Source: Blastococcus colisei (lineage in GTDB: Bacteria; Actinomycetota; Actinomycetes; Mycobacteriales; Geodermatophilaceae). From it: 64,000 bases of DNA. The number at the start of each line of letters is the position of its first letter. Position 1 is the first letter of the stretch. The stretch is from positions 2,232,001 through 2,296,000 of the forward strand of contig NZ_VFQE01000001.1 in NCBI RefSeq assembly GCF_006717095.1, given 5' to 3'. Under the pieces are notes generated by a model. It worked only from the letters and a program-made list of their open reading frames with translations, did no database searches and was not told the DNA's origin. The translations under genes were made by a program, and so were the position numbers. Below are positions 16,717-26,789 of this stretch, in pieces.

Positions 16717-16743
16717 GGGTCTTCTCCTCGCGGTGGGACCGGG

Positions 16744-17811
16744 TCAGGCGGAGGCGCTCGCGCCGATGCCGGCGGGGTCGTCGCTGCTGTGGCCCGGGAA
16801 GAGGGGCTGGTCGGGGTCGAGGTACGTGGCGGCGTTGTTCACCGCGGTCGCTGCTTCCCCGAAGCCGACGGCGATCAACCGCACCTTGCCCGCGTACTCG
16901 GTGATGTCACCCGCGGAGTACACGCCGGACACGGAGGTCCGCATCGCCGTGTCGACGAGGATCTTGCGGTCGACGATGTCGATGCCCCACGTCTCCAGGG
17001 GCCCGATGTCCGCGGTGAAACCCAGCGCCGCGATCACGGCGTGCGCCTTGTGCGGGGTGATCATGCCGTCCTTGTGCCGGACGTGCACCGTGTGCAGCAC
17101 GTCGTTCCCCTCCAGGTGGCTCACCTGGGCGTCGGTGACGACGACGGTGCGGCCCTTCTCCATGTCGGCGACGCTGGCCGCGTGAGCGCGGAAGTTCTTG
17201 CGCCGGTGCACGAGGGTCACCGAGGCGGCGATGTCGTCCAGGGCCAGCGCCCAGTCCACCGCGCTGTCGCCGCCGCCCACGATGACGACGTCCTGGCCGG
17301 TGTGCGCGGCGAGCTCCTTGACGACGTAGGTCAGCCCGCGGCCCTCCCACTGGTCGCCGCCGGGCAGGGGCCGCGGCGTGAAGGTGCCGATGCCGCCGGT
17401 GATGACGACGGCGCCGCAGGTGATGCGGGTGCCCTTGTCGGTGGTCACGACCAGCCGGTCGCCGGCGCGCGGCCGGTGCCCCGCCTCGTTGGTCAGGCGC
17501 TCCGCACGTTCGCCGAGCACGTAGACCGGGTCGAACCGGGCCGCCTGCTGCACCAGACCGGCCACCAGGTCGCGTCCCTTGATGCCGGGGAAGCCCGCGA
17601 CGTCGTAGACCATCTTCTCCGGGTAGAGCGCCATGACCTGACCGCCCGGCTCCGGAAGGCTGTCGACGACGGCTGTCCGCAGGCCGCGGAAGCCGGCGTA
17701 GTAGGCGGCGTAGAGACCGGCGGGCCCGGCCCCGACGACGAGGAGGTCGACCTCCACCGCCCTGCCGGTGGCCGCCGGCATCTCCGGTGCCGTGGTGTCG
17801 GTCGCTGTCAC
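16744..17811 (-). CDS. TrxR-like ferredoxin-NADP+ reductase
   Basis: 355 residues. FAD motif VVGAGPAGLYAAYYAG (about 26-41), GGQVMALYPEKMVYDVAGFPGIKG (about 57-80) and the NADP(H) motif VVIVGGGDSAVDWALAL (about 174-190) match the thioredoxin-reductase-like FNR class. The CxxC of true thioredoxin reductase is missing, and a C-terminal stretch GFGEAATAVNNAATYLDP is present as in FNRs. The start overlaps the ligase stop by four bases (GTGA-type overlap), so it belongs to the benzoate-CoA operon. With FdxA it can form a two-protein electron chain. Confidence 0.9.
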   Translation of the reverse strand: MTATDTTAPEMPAATGRAVEVDLLVVGAGPAGLYAAYYAGFRGLRTAVVDSLPEPGGQVMALYPEKMVYDVAGFPGIKGRDLVAGLVQQAARFDPVYVLGERAERLTNEAGHRPRAGDRLVVTTDKGTRITCGAVVITGGIGTFTPRPLPGGDQWEGRGLTYVVKELAAHTGQDVVIVGGGDSAVDWALALDDIAASVTLVHRRKNFRAHAASVADMEKGRTVVVTDAQVSHLEGNDVLHTVHVRHKDGMITPHKAHAVIAALGFTADIGPLETWGIDIVDRKILVDTAMRTSVSGVYSAGDITEYAGKVRLIAVGFGEAATAVNNAATYLDPDQPLFPGHSSDDPAGIGASASA

Positions 17812-19502
17812 GCGGGGCCTCCGGTGATCGGGGTGAGGTCGGGCTTGGCCGCGCCGAGGCGTTCGATCGCCAGTTCGCGGATCCGGAACCGCTGGAGCTT
17901 GCCGGTGGCGGTGGTGGGCAGCTCCTCGAAGAGCACGATGTTGCGCGGCCGCTTGAAGGCAGCGAGCCCGTCCCGGCAGAAGGCGACGAGGTCCTCCTCC
18001 GTGGCATCGGAGCCCGGGGCGAGGACGACGCAGGCCACCGGCTTGTCGAGATCCGTCTCGTCGGGAACGGACACGACCACGACCTGCGCGACCTGCGGAT
18101 GGCTGCGCAGCCGCTCCTCCACCTCCGTGGGGGAGACCCAGATGCCGCCGGCCTTGATGATGTCGTCCGTGCGGCCGAGGGAGGAGAAGAAGCCGTCGGC
18201 GCTGCGGACGTATGTGTCACCGGTGCGCACCCACTCGCCCTGGAACACCCGCCGGGTCACGTCCGTGCGGGACCAGTAGCCCGTCGCCGCGGACGAGCCC
18301 TTGACGAACAGGTTCCCGGGCGTCCCGTCGGGCACGGGCGCACCGTCGTCGTCGAGGATCTTCGCGTCGTAGCCCGGGACGATCTCGCCGGTGGACCCGG
18401 CGCGCGTCCTGCCGGGGCGGCCGCTGATGAAGATGTGCAGCATCTCGGTGGACCCGATGCCGTCGAGCATCTCCACGCCGAAGGTGCCCGTGAACCGCTC
18501 GAACAGCGCCGCAGGGAAAGCCTCCCCGGCGGAGACGCAGGCCCGCACTCCGGCGAAGGCGTCGGTCGGCAGCCCGGCGGCCAGCAGGGCCGCGTAGTAC
18601 GTGGGACCGGCGAAGAACAGGGTGGGCCGCTGGTCGCGCAGCACCCGCAGGGTTCCGGCGGGGCTGGGACGGGAGCGGTCGAGCACGGTGCTCGCGCCCA
18701 CGGAGAAGGGGAACGTCAGCGTGTTGCCCAGCCCGTAGGCGAAGAAGAACTTCGCGACGGAGAATGCGACGTCGTCCGGCCCGATGGCCAGGATGTCGCG
18801 GGCGTAGGTGTCGGCGGTGTCCCGGAGGGAACCGTGCCGGTGCATCGCGCCCTTGGGCGTCCCGGTGGTGCCGGAGGTGTACAGCCAGAACGCGGGGGAG
18901 TCCGCGACGGTGGGGTACGGCTCGGCGACCTGGTCGAGAAGATGCTCCCCGGCGGCGACGAAGGCGTTCCACGTCCGCACGCGGGCACCGGTGACCTCGG
19001 GCAGCGGCTCGTCGGTGAAGATCACGACGTCGGCGAGGTCGCGGCACCCACCCACGGCCGAGCCGAGGTCGGCGAACTCCGACGTCAGCACGACCATCCG
19101 CGCCCGGCTGTCCGTGGCCAGCGTCGCGATGTCCTTCGGCTTGAGCATCGTGCTGACGGGCACCGGCACCGCGCCGATGTGGAGGCCGGCGAGGAACGCC
19201 GTGAGGAGCTCGGGCGTGTCACCCATGCACAGCAGCAGGCGCTCCTCGGGCCGGACCCCGGAGGCGACGAGCGCCGCCGCGAACCGGCGGACCGCCTCGT
19301 CCAGCTCGGCGTAGGACAGGCTGCGCACGCTGCCGTCGAGGTCGATGGCGGTGATCGCCCGCCGATCGGGGGTCGCACGCGCGTTGCGGGTGACCAGCCA
19401 CTCCGCCGCGTTGAACAGCTCGGTGCCCGGCGACGCGGGGGACGGTGCGGGGGTGGCGCTCGGAGCTGGTGGGGCGGTGTCCAGGGTGGCCACGGTGCTC
19501 AT
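17808..19502 (-). CDS. Benzoate-CoA ligase family protein
   Basis: 564 residues, an ANL-superfamily adenylating enzyme. AMP-binding loop FWLYTSGTTGTPKGAMHRHG is near residue 207, the benzoate-CoA ligase-type segment FAYGLGNTLTFPFSVGAS near 265, DGIGSTEMLHIFISGRPG near 350, and the hinge/C-domain GRTDDIIKAGGIWVSPTEVE and TATGKLQRFRIRE with the catalytic Lys. DGIGSTEMLHIF is characteristic of benzoate/4-hydroxybenzoate/2-aminobenzoate ligases. It activates benzoate to benzoyl-CoA with ATP for the BoxB step encoded just upstream. The Ala/Pro-rich first 25 residues are extra. Confidence 0.92.
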   Translation of the reverse strand: MSTVATLDTAPPAPSATPAPSPASPGTELFNAAEWLVTRNARATPDRRAITAIDLDGSVRSLSYAELDEAVRRFAAALVASGVRPEERLLLCMGDTPELLTAFLAGLHIGAVPVPVSTMLKPKDIATLATDSRARMVVLTSEFADLGSAVGGCRDLADVVIFTDEPLPEVTGARVRTWNAFVAAGEHLLDQVAEPYPTVADSPAFWLYTSGTTGTPKGAMHRHGSLRDTADTYARDILAIGPDDVAFSVAKFFFAYGLGNTLTFPFSVGASTVLDRSRPSPAGTLRVLRDQRPTLFFAGPTYYAALLAAGLPTDAFAGVRACVSAGEAFPAALFERFTGTFGVEMLDGIGSTEMLHIFISGRPGRTRAGSTGEIVPGYDAKILDDDGAPVPDGTPGNLFVKGSSAATGYWSRTDVTRRVFQGEWVRTGDTYVRSADGFFSSLGRTDDIIKAGGIWVSPTEVEERLRSHPQVAQVVVVSVPDETDLDKPVACVVLAPGSDATEEDLVAFCRDGLAAFKRPRNIVLFEELPTTATGKLQRFRIRELAIERLGAAKPDLTPITGGPA

Positions 19503-19562
19503 CCCTTCTTCTGCCGAGAGGACCGGTCGTTCCCGGCCGGTGCGGGTGTCACAGGCGAGCGG

Positions 19563-19605
19563 CGACGGCTGCGGCCGGACCCGAGAGGCCCGGCCACAGC
19601 CGTCG
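19563..19605 (-). terminator. Strong hairpin between boxB and the ligase gene
   Basis: Arms CGACGGCTGCGGCCGG (19563-19578) and CCGGCCACAGCCGTCG (19590-19605) pair in 15 of 16 positions around an 11-base loop. It begins 15 bp after the boxB stop and lies 61 bp before the ligase start, so it probably attenuates transcription or protects mRNA ends between boxCB and the ligase-reductase-ferredoxin half of the cluster. No U-run follows. Confidence 0.7.
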
Positions 19606-19619
19606 AGCGGACGTGGTCC

Positions 19620-21101
<1,482 letters not shown>

Positions 21102-21103
21102 GG

Positions 21104-22840
21104 TCAGACCCGCTTCCTGTCGTAGTCGGCCCGCTGACCGGTCCCGTACCGGCGCAGTGCTCCTTCGGGGCCAGCGGCGTTGGGCCGCTGGAAGATCCAG
21201 TTCTGCCAGGCGGTGAGGCGGCCGAAGACCTTGGTCTCCGGGGTCTCCTGGCCGGCGAAGCGGAGGTTGGCCTCCATGCCGGTCAGCGCGTCGGGGGAGA
21301 AGCTCCGGCGCTCCTCGACGACCAGGCGGATCTCGTCCTCCCAGTCGATGTCGTCCGGAGCGCTGGTGACCAGGCCGAGCTCGAGGGCGTCGGCGGCGAG
21401 CAGGTCCCGCCCGACGGCGCCCTCCGCGGCGGCCAGCTCGTCGGCGCTGCCGAGGAAGCGGACCTGCAGGCGGGTCAGGTCGTTGCTCATCGGCAGCAGG
21501 CCGGTGTTGAACTCGTCCAGCCGGACGACGGCGGGCGGCTTCGGGTCGTCGTCGTCCTCGAACTGCCCCTCGAGCATGAACGAGCGGTCGGCGGCGAACG
21601 CGATCTCGGCGAGCAGGCCGGCGAAGCAGCTGCCCGGCTCGATCAGGGCGAACAGGCTGCGGGACGTGGTGTCCAGCCGCTTGACCGTCCGCTTGTAGAA
21701 ACCGATGGTCTCGTTGACCAGCCAGTCGTCGCGGTTGGCGAGCAGGAACTCGTCGTAGGCGGCCACCGTCGCGACGTCGCCCTCCGTGCGCAGCAGCCAG
21801 GTGCCGACGGACAGCTCGTTGGTGCGCAGCCGCAGGATCGCGTCGTCGAGCTCGCGGGTGGTGGCGAGCAGCCAGGCCTGGTCGCCCTGCTCGTGCAGCT
21901 CCTCGACCGTCGCCGGCACGGACGTCGGCCCGAGGACGGTGACGGTGGCGGTGCCCGACTCGCGGTCGAGGACCACGCGCACGTGCCCGTAGTGGGTGGT
22001 GTCGCCGTCGACCTCGCGCTCCAGCGGGGTGAGCGCCACGCCCTGCGCGCCGGCGCCCGGACGCGACGACGTCGCCGCCGCCTCGGCGGTGCGACGGGCG
22101 ATCTCCTCGGGGAACTCGCGGGCCTTGGCGATCCCGTCGACCAGCCGCCACTGCACGGCACGGTCGCCCCGGATGCCCTCGGAGGTGGTGGAGAAGACGT
22201 CGGCGAGGTCACGCCGGACGCCGCGCTTGTCGACCACCCGGGTCAGCCCGCCGGTGCCCGGCAGTACGCCGAGCAGGGGGACCTCGGGGAGCGAGACGGC
22301 CGAGGAGTTGTCGTCGACGAGGACGATCTCGTCGCAGGCCAGCGCCAGCTCGTAGCCGCCGCCGGCCGCGGTGCCGTTGACGGCGGCGATCGAGCGGAGG
22401 CCGGAGTGCGCCGAGGCGTCCTCGATGCCGTTGCGGGTCTCGTTGGTGAACTTGCAGAAGTTCACCTTCCAGCTGTGCGGCGACGCCGCGAGCATCTTGA
22501 TGTTGGCGCCCGCGCAGAACATGCGGTCCTTGCCGCTGGTGACGACGAGGGCCTTGGCCTCGGGGTGCTCGAAGCGGATGCGCTGCATCGCATCGTGCAG
22601 CTCGATGTCGACGCCCAGGTCGTAGCTGTTCATCTTCAGCTCGTAGCCGGGGACGATCCCGCCGTCCTCGGCGACGTCCAGCGTGAGCGTGGCCACGTCG
22701 CCGTCGACCGACAGCGTCCAGTGCTTGTACTGGTCGGGGGAGGTGTCGAAGGAGACCTCGGTGCGGGCCGGTGACTGATCGGGAGCCGGGGCCGTGGCCT
22801 CCGCCCCTCCGGTGGCCGGACGGTCGTCGAGGGTGGTCAC
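21104..22840 (-). CDS. boxC: 2,3-epoxybenzoyl-CoA dihydrolase
   Basis: 578 residues from GTG 22840, four bases after GGAGG. An in-frame ATG at 22951 would read through the operator, so it is rejected. BoxC is a large crotonase-superfamily enzyme that opens 2,3-epoxybenzoyl-CoA to 3,4-didehydroadipyl-CoA semialdehyde and formate. The first crotonase domain has ALVVTSGKDRMFCAGANIKML and AVNGTAAGGGYELALACDEI. The long C-terminal part contains FALIEPGSCFAGLLAEIAFAADR and ends with RLTAWQNWIFQRPNAAG. It is the first gene of the box operon. BoxD, the semialdehyde dehydrogenase, is not in the window. Confidence 0.96.
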   Translation of the reverse strand: MTTLDDRPATGGAEATAPAPDQSPARTEVSFDTSPDQYKHWTLSVDGDVATLTLDVAEDGGIVPGYELKMNSYDLGVDIELHDAMQRIRFEHPEAKALVVTSGKDRMFCAGANIKMLAASPHSWKVNFCKFTNETRNGIEDASAHSGLRSIAAVNGTAAGGGYELALACDEIVLVDDNSSAVSLPEVPLLGVLPGTGGLTRVVDKRGVRRDLADVFSTTSEGIRGDRAVQWRLVDGIAKAREFPEEIARRTAEAAATSSRPGAGAQGVALTPLEREVDGDTTHYGHVRVVLDRESGTATVTVLGPTSVPATVEELHEQGDQAWLLATTRELDDAILRLRTNELSVGTWLLRTEGDVATVAAYDEFLLANRDDWLVNETIGFYKRTVKRLDTTSRSLFALIEPGSCFAGLLAEIAFAADRSFMLEGQFEDDDDPKPPAVVRLDEFNTGLLPMSNDLTRLQVRFLGSADELAAAEGAVGRDLLAADALELGLVTSAPDDIDWEDEIRLVVEERRSFSPDALTGMEANLRFAGQETPETKVFGRLTAWQNWIFQRPNAAGPEGALRRYGTGQRADYDRKRV

Positions 22841-22935
22841 GGTGCCTCCAAGGGTGTGCTGACGCGATGTTCCCGCGGGCTTACGGGACCCATCCTGACG
22901 TGCTACACCGCAATGCGCAAGCGGCATAGCTAGTG

Positions 22936-22958
22936 TAGAGATGTGGTTCACGTCTCTA
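22936..22958. promoter_or_regulatory. Operator-like inverted repeat in the boxC upstream region
   Basis: Arms TAGAGATGTG (22936-22945) and CACGTCTCTA (22949-22958) pair in 9 of 10 positions around GTT. On the minus strand its edge touches a -10-like TACACT (22932-22937) about 95 bp upstream of boxC. On the plus strand it overlaps a TATCCT (22957-22962) for the acetyltransferase gene. A second pair CTACAC/GTGTAG (22903-22908, 22933-22938) lies beside it. This is the best operator candidate for the box operon, but no cognate regulator gene is adjacent. Confidence 0.6.
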
Positions 22959-23022
22959 TCCTGAAAATGTACGGCCGGATGGCCTGGACGGCCGTCCGGG
23001 CGACCGTCACCGAGGGGGCCTC

Positions 23023-23670
23023 ATGCACACCGCGGACAGCCGCACGGACACGCTGCGCTGGGTGAAAGACGACGATCCTCGCTGGGACGCGGACCGGGAA
23101 CGGGTCTTCGCCACCGTGCCGGACGGCGTGTTCCGCGCCGCTGCGCGGACTCCCGGGGAGCGTCTGTCGAGTGACTGGTGGCGCGTCGAGGACCATGGCC
23201 GGGTTGTCGGTTACGGCTGGCTCGACGACGTGTGGGGTGACGCCGAGATCCTGCTCGCCGTCGAGGAGGGCGCCCGCGGCACCGGGGCGGGCGCCTTCGC
23301 TCTCGCCCGTCTCGAGGAGGAGGCGTCCGCCCGCGGGCTCAACTACGTGCTCAATGTGGTGCGCGACACACATCCCGACCGTGCTGCGGTCACCGAGTGG
23401 TTCCTCGCGCACGGCTTCACCGGAACCGAGGACGGCCGGCTCCGCAAGCGGGTCGGCGACCGCATGCGCGACATCGGTCAGCGCCAGGCGGGCCGGCCCG
23501 GCACCGGCCGGTTCGAACCGGACGCGGCGCAGCGGGCGGCGTACGACGTCGAGCGGCAGCGGGCCGCCGCGCGTCCGCGCCCCGAGGTGGAGCAGGGGAG
23601 CGGTTCCGATCTGGGACCGGGCGCCGAGGAGAGCGGCGGCTACGTCGACCAGGAGCAGCACCGGTTCTGA
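23023..23670 (+). CDS. GNAT family N-acetyltransferase
   Basis: 215 residues from ATG 23023. The GNAT core spans about residues 45-150: GRVVGYGWLDDVWGDAEILLAV (beta 2-4), then the acetyl-CoA loop RGTGAGAFALARLEEEASARG, then LNYVLNVVRDTHPDRAAVTEWFLAHGFTGT, which is the typical motif B ending. A basic, Pro/Gln-rich, probably disordered tail follows from about residue 155. It is divergent from boxC and shares its operator region, so co-regulation with benzoate catabolism is possible. The acceptor substrate is unknown. Confidence 0.85.
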   Translation: MHTADSRTDTLRWVKDDDPRWDADRERVFATVPDGVFRAAARTPGERLSSDWWRVEDHGRVVGYGWLDDVWGDAEILLAVEEGARGTGAGAFALARLEEEASARGLNYVLNVVRDTHPDRAAVTEWFLAHGFTGTEDGRLRKRVGDRMRDIGQRQAGRPGTGRFEPDAAQRAAYDVERQRAAARPRPEVEQGSGSDLGPGAEESGGYVDQEQHRF

Positions 23671-23839
23671 ATGTCCCTGCCGCTCGAAGGCCCGGTTCAC
23701 GTCCCAGGGCTGCCGGCGTGCCCGTGGGGCGCAGCCGGCGCCGGGGACGGAGGTGAGTGCGAGCGGACACGGCGAGCACGGGTCGGTCCCTGCGGCATCT
23801 CCCCGGTTCCGGCGCAACCGCGGGGCTGCCGCGCGACGG

Positions 23840-25489
23840 TCAGCGGTGGTCCAGGAGGTCGGCGCCGTGGCGGACGACGCCGCCGACGACGGTCGCCACG
23901 GCCGAGAGGTCGCCGATCGTCTCGGGGGCCACGGCCAGCAGGTCATCGGAGAGGACGACGAAGTCGGCGAGCTTGCCGCGGGACAGCGTGCCCTTGCGGT
24001 GCTCGGAGTGGTCGGCGTAGGCGGAGCCCACGGTGTAGGCACGCAGCGCCTGCAGCGGCGTCAGCCGCTCGGCAGCGTTGAGCACGGAGCCGTCGGGCAG
24101 CTGCCGGTTGACCAGCGAGTGGATGCCGCGCAGCGGGGAGCCGTCGACGACCGGGCAGTCGGAGCTGCCGGGCACCTCGATGCCGGCGTCGAGAAAGCTC
24201 CGCTGCCGGTAGAGCAGTTGGGCCCGCTCCGGCCCGAGGGCGGTGACGTAGCTGTCGCCCAGCTCGTCGAGGAAGCGACCCTGGGGCACCGGGACGACGC
24301 CGAGCTGCTTGATGCGCTCGATCTGCCGGTCGCCGGTCAGGCCGCAGTGCTCGATCCGGTGCCGGAAGTCGGCGCGCGGGTGCAGCCGCTGCGCCCGTTC
24401 GTAGCCGTCGAGGATCACGTCCACGGCGGCGTCCCCGATCGCATGGGTGCCGATCTGCCAGCCGGCGCGGTGCGCGGCAAGGATGGTGTCCTGGAGCGCC
24501 GCGGCGTCGTCCAGCAGCAGCCCGCGCACGCCGGGCCGGTCCGCGTAGTCGCAGCAGAGGGCCGCCGTGCGGGCGGTCAGCGCCCCGTCGCTGATGATCT
24601 TGACCGCGCCGACCCGGAGCCAGTCGTCCCCGAAGCCGGTGCGCAGGCCGAGGTCGAGGCCGAAGCCGGGTCCGCCGGCCGCGTCCCCGGCGAGGTCGTG
24701 CAGCGCTGACATCTCCGGCATCACGGTCATCCGGACGCCCAGCAGGCCGCGCTCGCGGGCAGCCGTGAACGCCGCCAGGTCGCTGGCGCTGTTGCCGATC
24801 ATCCGGCCGCTGATGCCGGGTTCGGTCACGCTGGTCAGCCCGTCGGCCAGCGCCGCCCGGCTGGCCAGTCCGATCGCCTCGACGAAGTCCTCGAACGGCT
24901 GCGGCCGGATGTGCTCGAAGATCAGCGTCATCGCTCGCTCGGTGATCAGCCCGGTGGGGTCGCCGTCCGGACGGCGCTCGATCCACCCGCCGTCGACGTC
25001 GGGGAGGTGGCGCGGATCGGCGAAACCGATCCGACGGATCGCCCCGGTGCTCGCGATGCCGGCGTGGTGCGAGGCGTGGAGCACCCAGACCGGCCGCCCG
25101 CCGGCCACCGCGTCCAGGCCTTCCCGCGTGGGGGCGTCGTCGAGCTTGCCGACGTCCAGGCCGGTGGCGAGGACCCAGGCGTCCGGGGTGAGGGTGGCGG
25201 CGTGCCGTCCGACGGTGGCGTAGACGTCGGCCAGGGTGCGGACCACCGCCGGCGACACGTCGCACATCTGCAGCTCCTGGCCGCGCGCGGACAGGTGCTG
25301 GTGGGCATCGTGCAGCCCGGGGACGACCGGCGCGCCGGCGAGGTCGACGGTCACCTCGGCGCGGCAGCCGTGCAGCTCCTCGTCGAGGCCGACGATGACC
25401 CCACCGAGCACGCCGACGGTGGTGGCGGTGGGCCGTTGCGAGTCCAGCGTGGTGAAGCGTCCGTTGACGTAGAGCGCGTCGAGCAGCAC
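23840..25489 (-). CDS. YtcJ-like metal-dependent amidohydrolase
   Basis: 549 residues from GTG 25489. Amidohydrolase fold: a small beta-sandwich at both ends, the metal motif PGLHDAHQHLS (HxH) near residue 58, the lysine in VGAVKIISDGALTARTA near 295, HAIGDAAVDVILDGYERA near 348, RIEHCGLTG near 378 and the Asp in SSDCPV near 440. All are standard YtcJ/exoenzyme-regulatory AepA features. Family members hydrolyse amide or related bonds of small compounds. It is the last gene of the transporter operon, 29 bp after the M20 gene. Substrate is probably what the ABC transporter imports, but this is inference. Confidence 0.88.
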   Translation of the reverse strand: MLLDALYVNGRFTTLDSQRPTATTVGVLGGVIVGLDEELHGCRAEVTVDLAGAPVVPGLHDAHQHLSARGQELQMCDVSPAVVRTLADVYATVGRHAATLTPDAWVLATGLDVGKLDDAPTREGLDAVAGGRPVWVLHASHHAGIASTGAIRRIGFADPRHLPDVDGGWIERRPDGDPTGLITERAMTLIFEHIRPQPFEDFVEAIGLASRAALADGLTSVTEPGISGRMIGNSASDLAAFTAARERGLLGVRMTVMPEMSALHDLAGDAAGGPGFGLDLGLRTGFGDDWLRVGAVKIISDGALTARTAALCCDYADRPGVRGLLLDDAAALQDTILAAHRAGWQIGTHAIGDAAVDVILDGYERAQRLHPRADFRHRIEHCGLTGDRQIERIKQLGVVPVPQGRFLDELGDSYVTALGPERAQLLYRQRSFLDAGIEVPGSSDCPVVDGSPLRGIHSLVNRQLPDGSVLNAAERLTPLQALRAYTVGSAYADHSEHRKGTLSRGKLADFVVLSDDLLAVAPETIGDLSAVATVVGGVVRHGADLLDHR

Positions 25490-25518
25490 GGGGGCGGGGT
25501 CCTCGGGGTCGTGCCGGG

Positions 25519-26787
25519 TCAGGCCGGCGAGGGGACGGGTCGGGCGACGGCGTCCAGGAGCGCGGCGACGTCGAGCGCGCCGCCGGCGGCGGCGAACTCG
25601 GCCGCCACGGCGGCGCGGAGGTCGGCGTCGGCGAGGAAGTCGACCGCGGTGAGCGCCAGGCCGATCGCCCCGTCGACCACGGCCTGATCGGCCGAGGGAG
25701 CGACGGCGTGCTCGGCGAACGCCGCCGTGTGCATGCCGGCCTCGGCCGGCGCGATGCCCAGCATCGGGTGGATCGCGGGCACGCGGAGGCTGACGTTGCC
25801 GAGGTCGGTCGAACCGCCGCCGCCGCTGGGCAGGCCGTCGGCGTGCACGACTGTGCGGCCCCGGGCGGTGACGTGGGCGGCGTAGCGTCGGGCGAGCGCG
25901 CCGTTGGTGCGCACCGGCAGGTAGGGCGGCACCGGGTCCCAGGCGGCCTCGAGCACCGTTCCGGTCACCTGTGCCGCGCCGTCGAGGATCGCCTGCACCC
26001 GGCCGGTCAGCTCGAGCAAGCCCTCCACCGTCGCCGACCGGAGCATCACCGTGGCGCGGGCGAGGGCAGGAACCACGTTCACCGCGGTCCCGCCCTCGGT
26101 GATGATCGCGTGCACCCGGTCGGTCTGCGGCATGTGCTGCCGGAGCGCGGCGATGCCCTGGTAGGCGGCAACGACGGCGTCGAGCGCGTTGCGCCCCCGG
26201 TGCGGTGTGGCCGACGCGTGCGCAGGCACGCCCCGGTAGGTCACCTCGACCGCCCGGCAGCCGAGCGCGGTGAAGTCCGCGACGTCGGGGCCGGCGAACG
26301 GGTGCAGCATCAGCACGGCGTCGACGTCGTCGAACGCCCCGGCGCGTGCCATGAGCTCCTTGCCCGAGCCGTTCTCCTCGGCCGGAGTGCCGAGCAGGAC
26401 GACGGAGCCGCCGAGCCGCTCGACGTGCGGCGCGAGCCCGAGGAACGCGCCGACGGCGGTGGCGCAGATGACGTTGTGCCCGCAGCCGTGGCCGATGCCC
26501 GGCAACGCGTCGTACTCGGCGAGGATCGCCACCCGGGGCGTCCCGGACCCGGCCACCGCCCGGAAGGCGGTGGGCTGGCCGTGGCAGCCGACCTCCAGGC
26601 GCAAGCCGGAGGCGGAGAGCGCGTCGCGGACGTGTCCCACCGAGCGGTGCTCGGCGAACCCGAGCTCCGCGGCGGCGTGCACCTGGTGGCTGAGCCGCAC
26701 CAGGCCGGCGGCGGCGCCTTCGATCGTGTCGCGGACATCGGCGCTCACGGTCGGGGCGGCGCCATCCGCCGGGAGGGTGTGGGTCAC
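25519..26787 (-). CDS. M20 family amidohydrolase (AbgB/aminoacylase-like)
   Basis: 422 residues from GTG 26787. Metal-binding segments AILAEYDALPGIGHGCGHNVICA (about 90-112), GTPAEENGSGKELM with the catalytic Glu pair (about 132-146), and GVPAHASATPHRGRNALDAVVAAYQ (the dimerisation domain) match M20D peptidases that cleave N-acyl or p-aminobenzoyl-glutamate type amides. The C-terminal GMHTAAFAEHA supplies the last ligand. It starts 2 bp after the substrate-binding protein gene, so it is co-translated with the transporter. The likely substrate is an N-acylated amino acid or dipeptide-like compound. Confidence 0.9.
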   Translation of the reverse strand: MTHTLPADGAAPTVSADVRDTIEGAAAGLVRLSHQVHAAAELGFAEHRSVGHVRDALSASGLRLEVGCHGQPTAFRAVAGSGTPRVAILAEYDALPGIGHGCGHNVICATAVGAFLGLAPHVERLGGSVVLLGTPAEENGSGKELMARAGAFDDVDAVLMLHPFAGPDVADFTALGCRAVEVTYRGVPAHASATPHRGRNALDAVVAAYQGIAALRQHMPQTDRVHAIITEGGTAVNVVPALARATVMLRSATVEGLLELTGRVQAILDGAAQVTGTVLEAAWDPVPPYLPVRTNGALARRYAAHVTARGRTVVHADGLPSGGGGSTDLGNVSLRVPAIHPMLGIAPAEAGMHTAAFAEHAVAPSADQAVVDGAIGLALTAVDFLADADLRAAVAAEFAAAGGALDVAALLDAVARPVPSPA

Positions 26788-26789
26788 GG

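Noticed and set aside
22841-22951. Longer BoxC starting at ATG 22951
   Set aside because: The extra 37 residues would be translated from the operator/promoter region. GTG 22840 has GGAGG four bases upstream and gives the normal family length.
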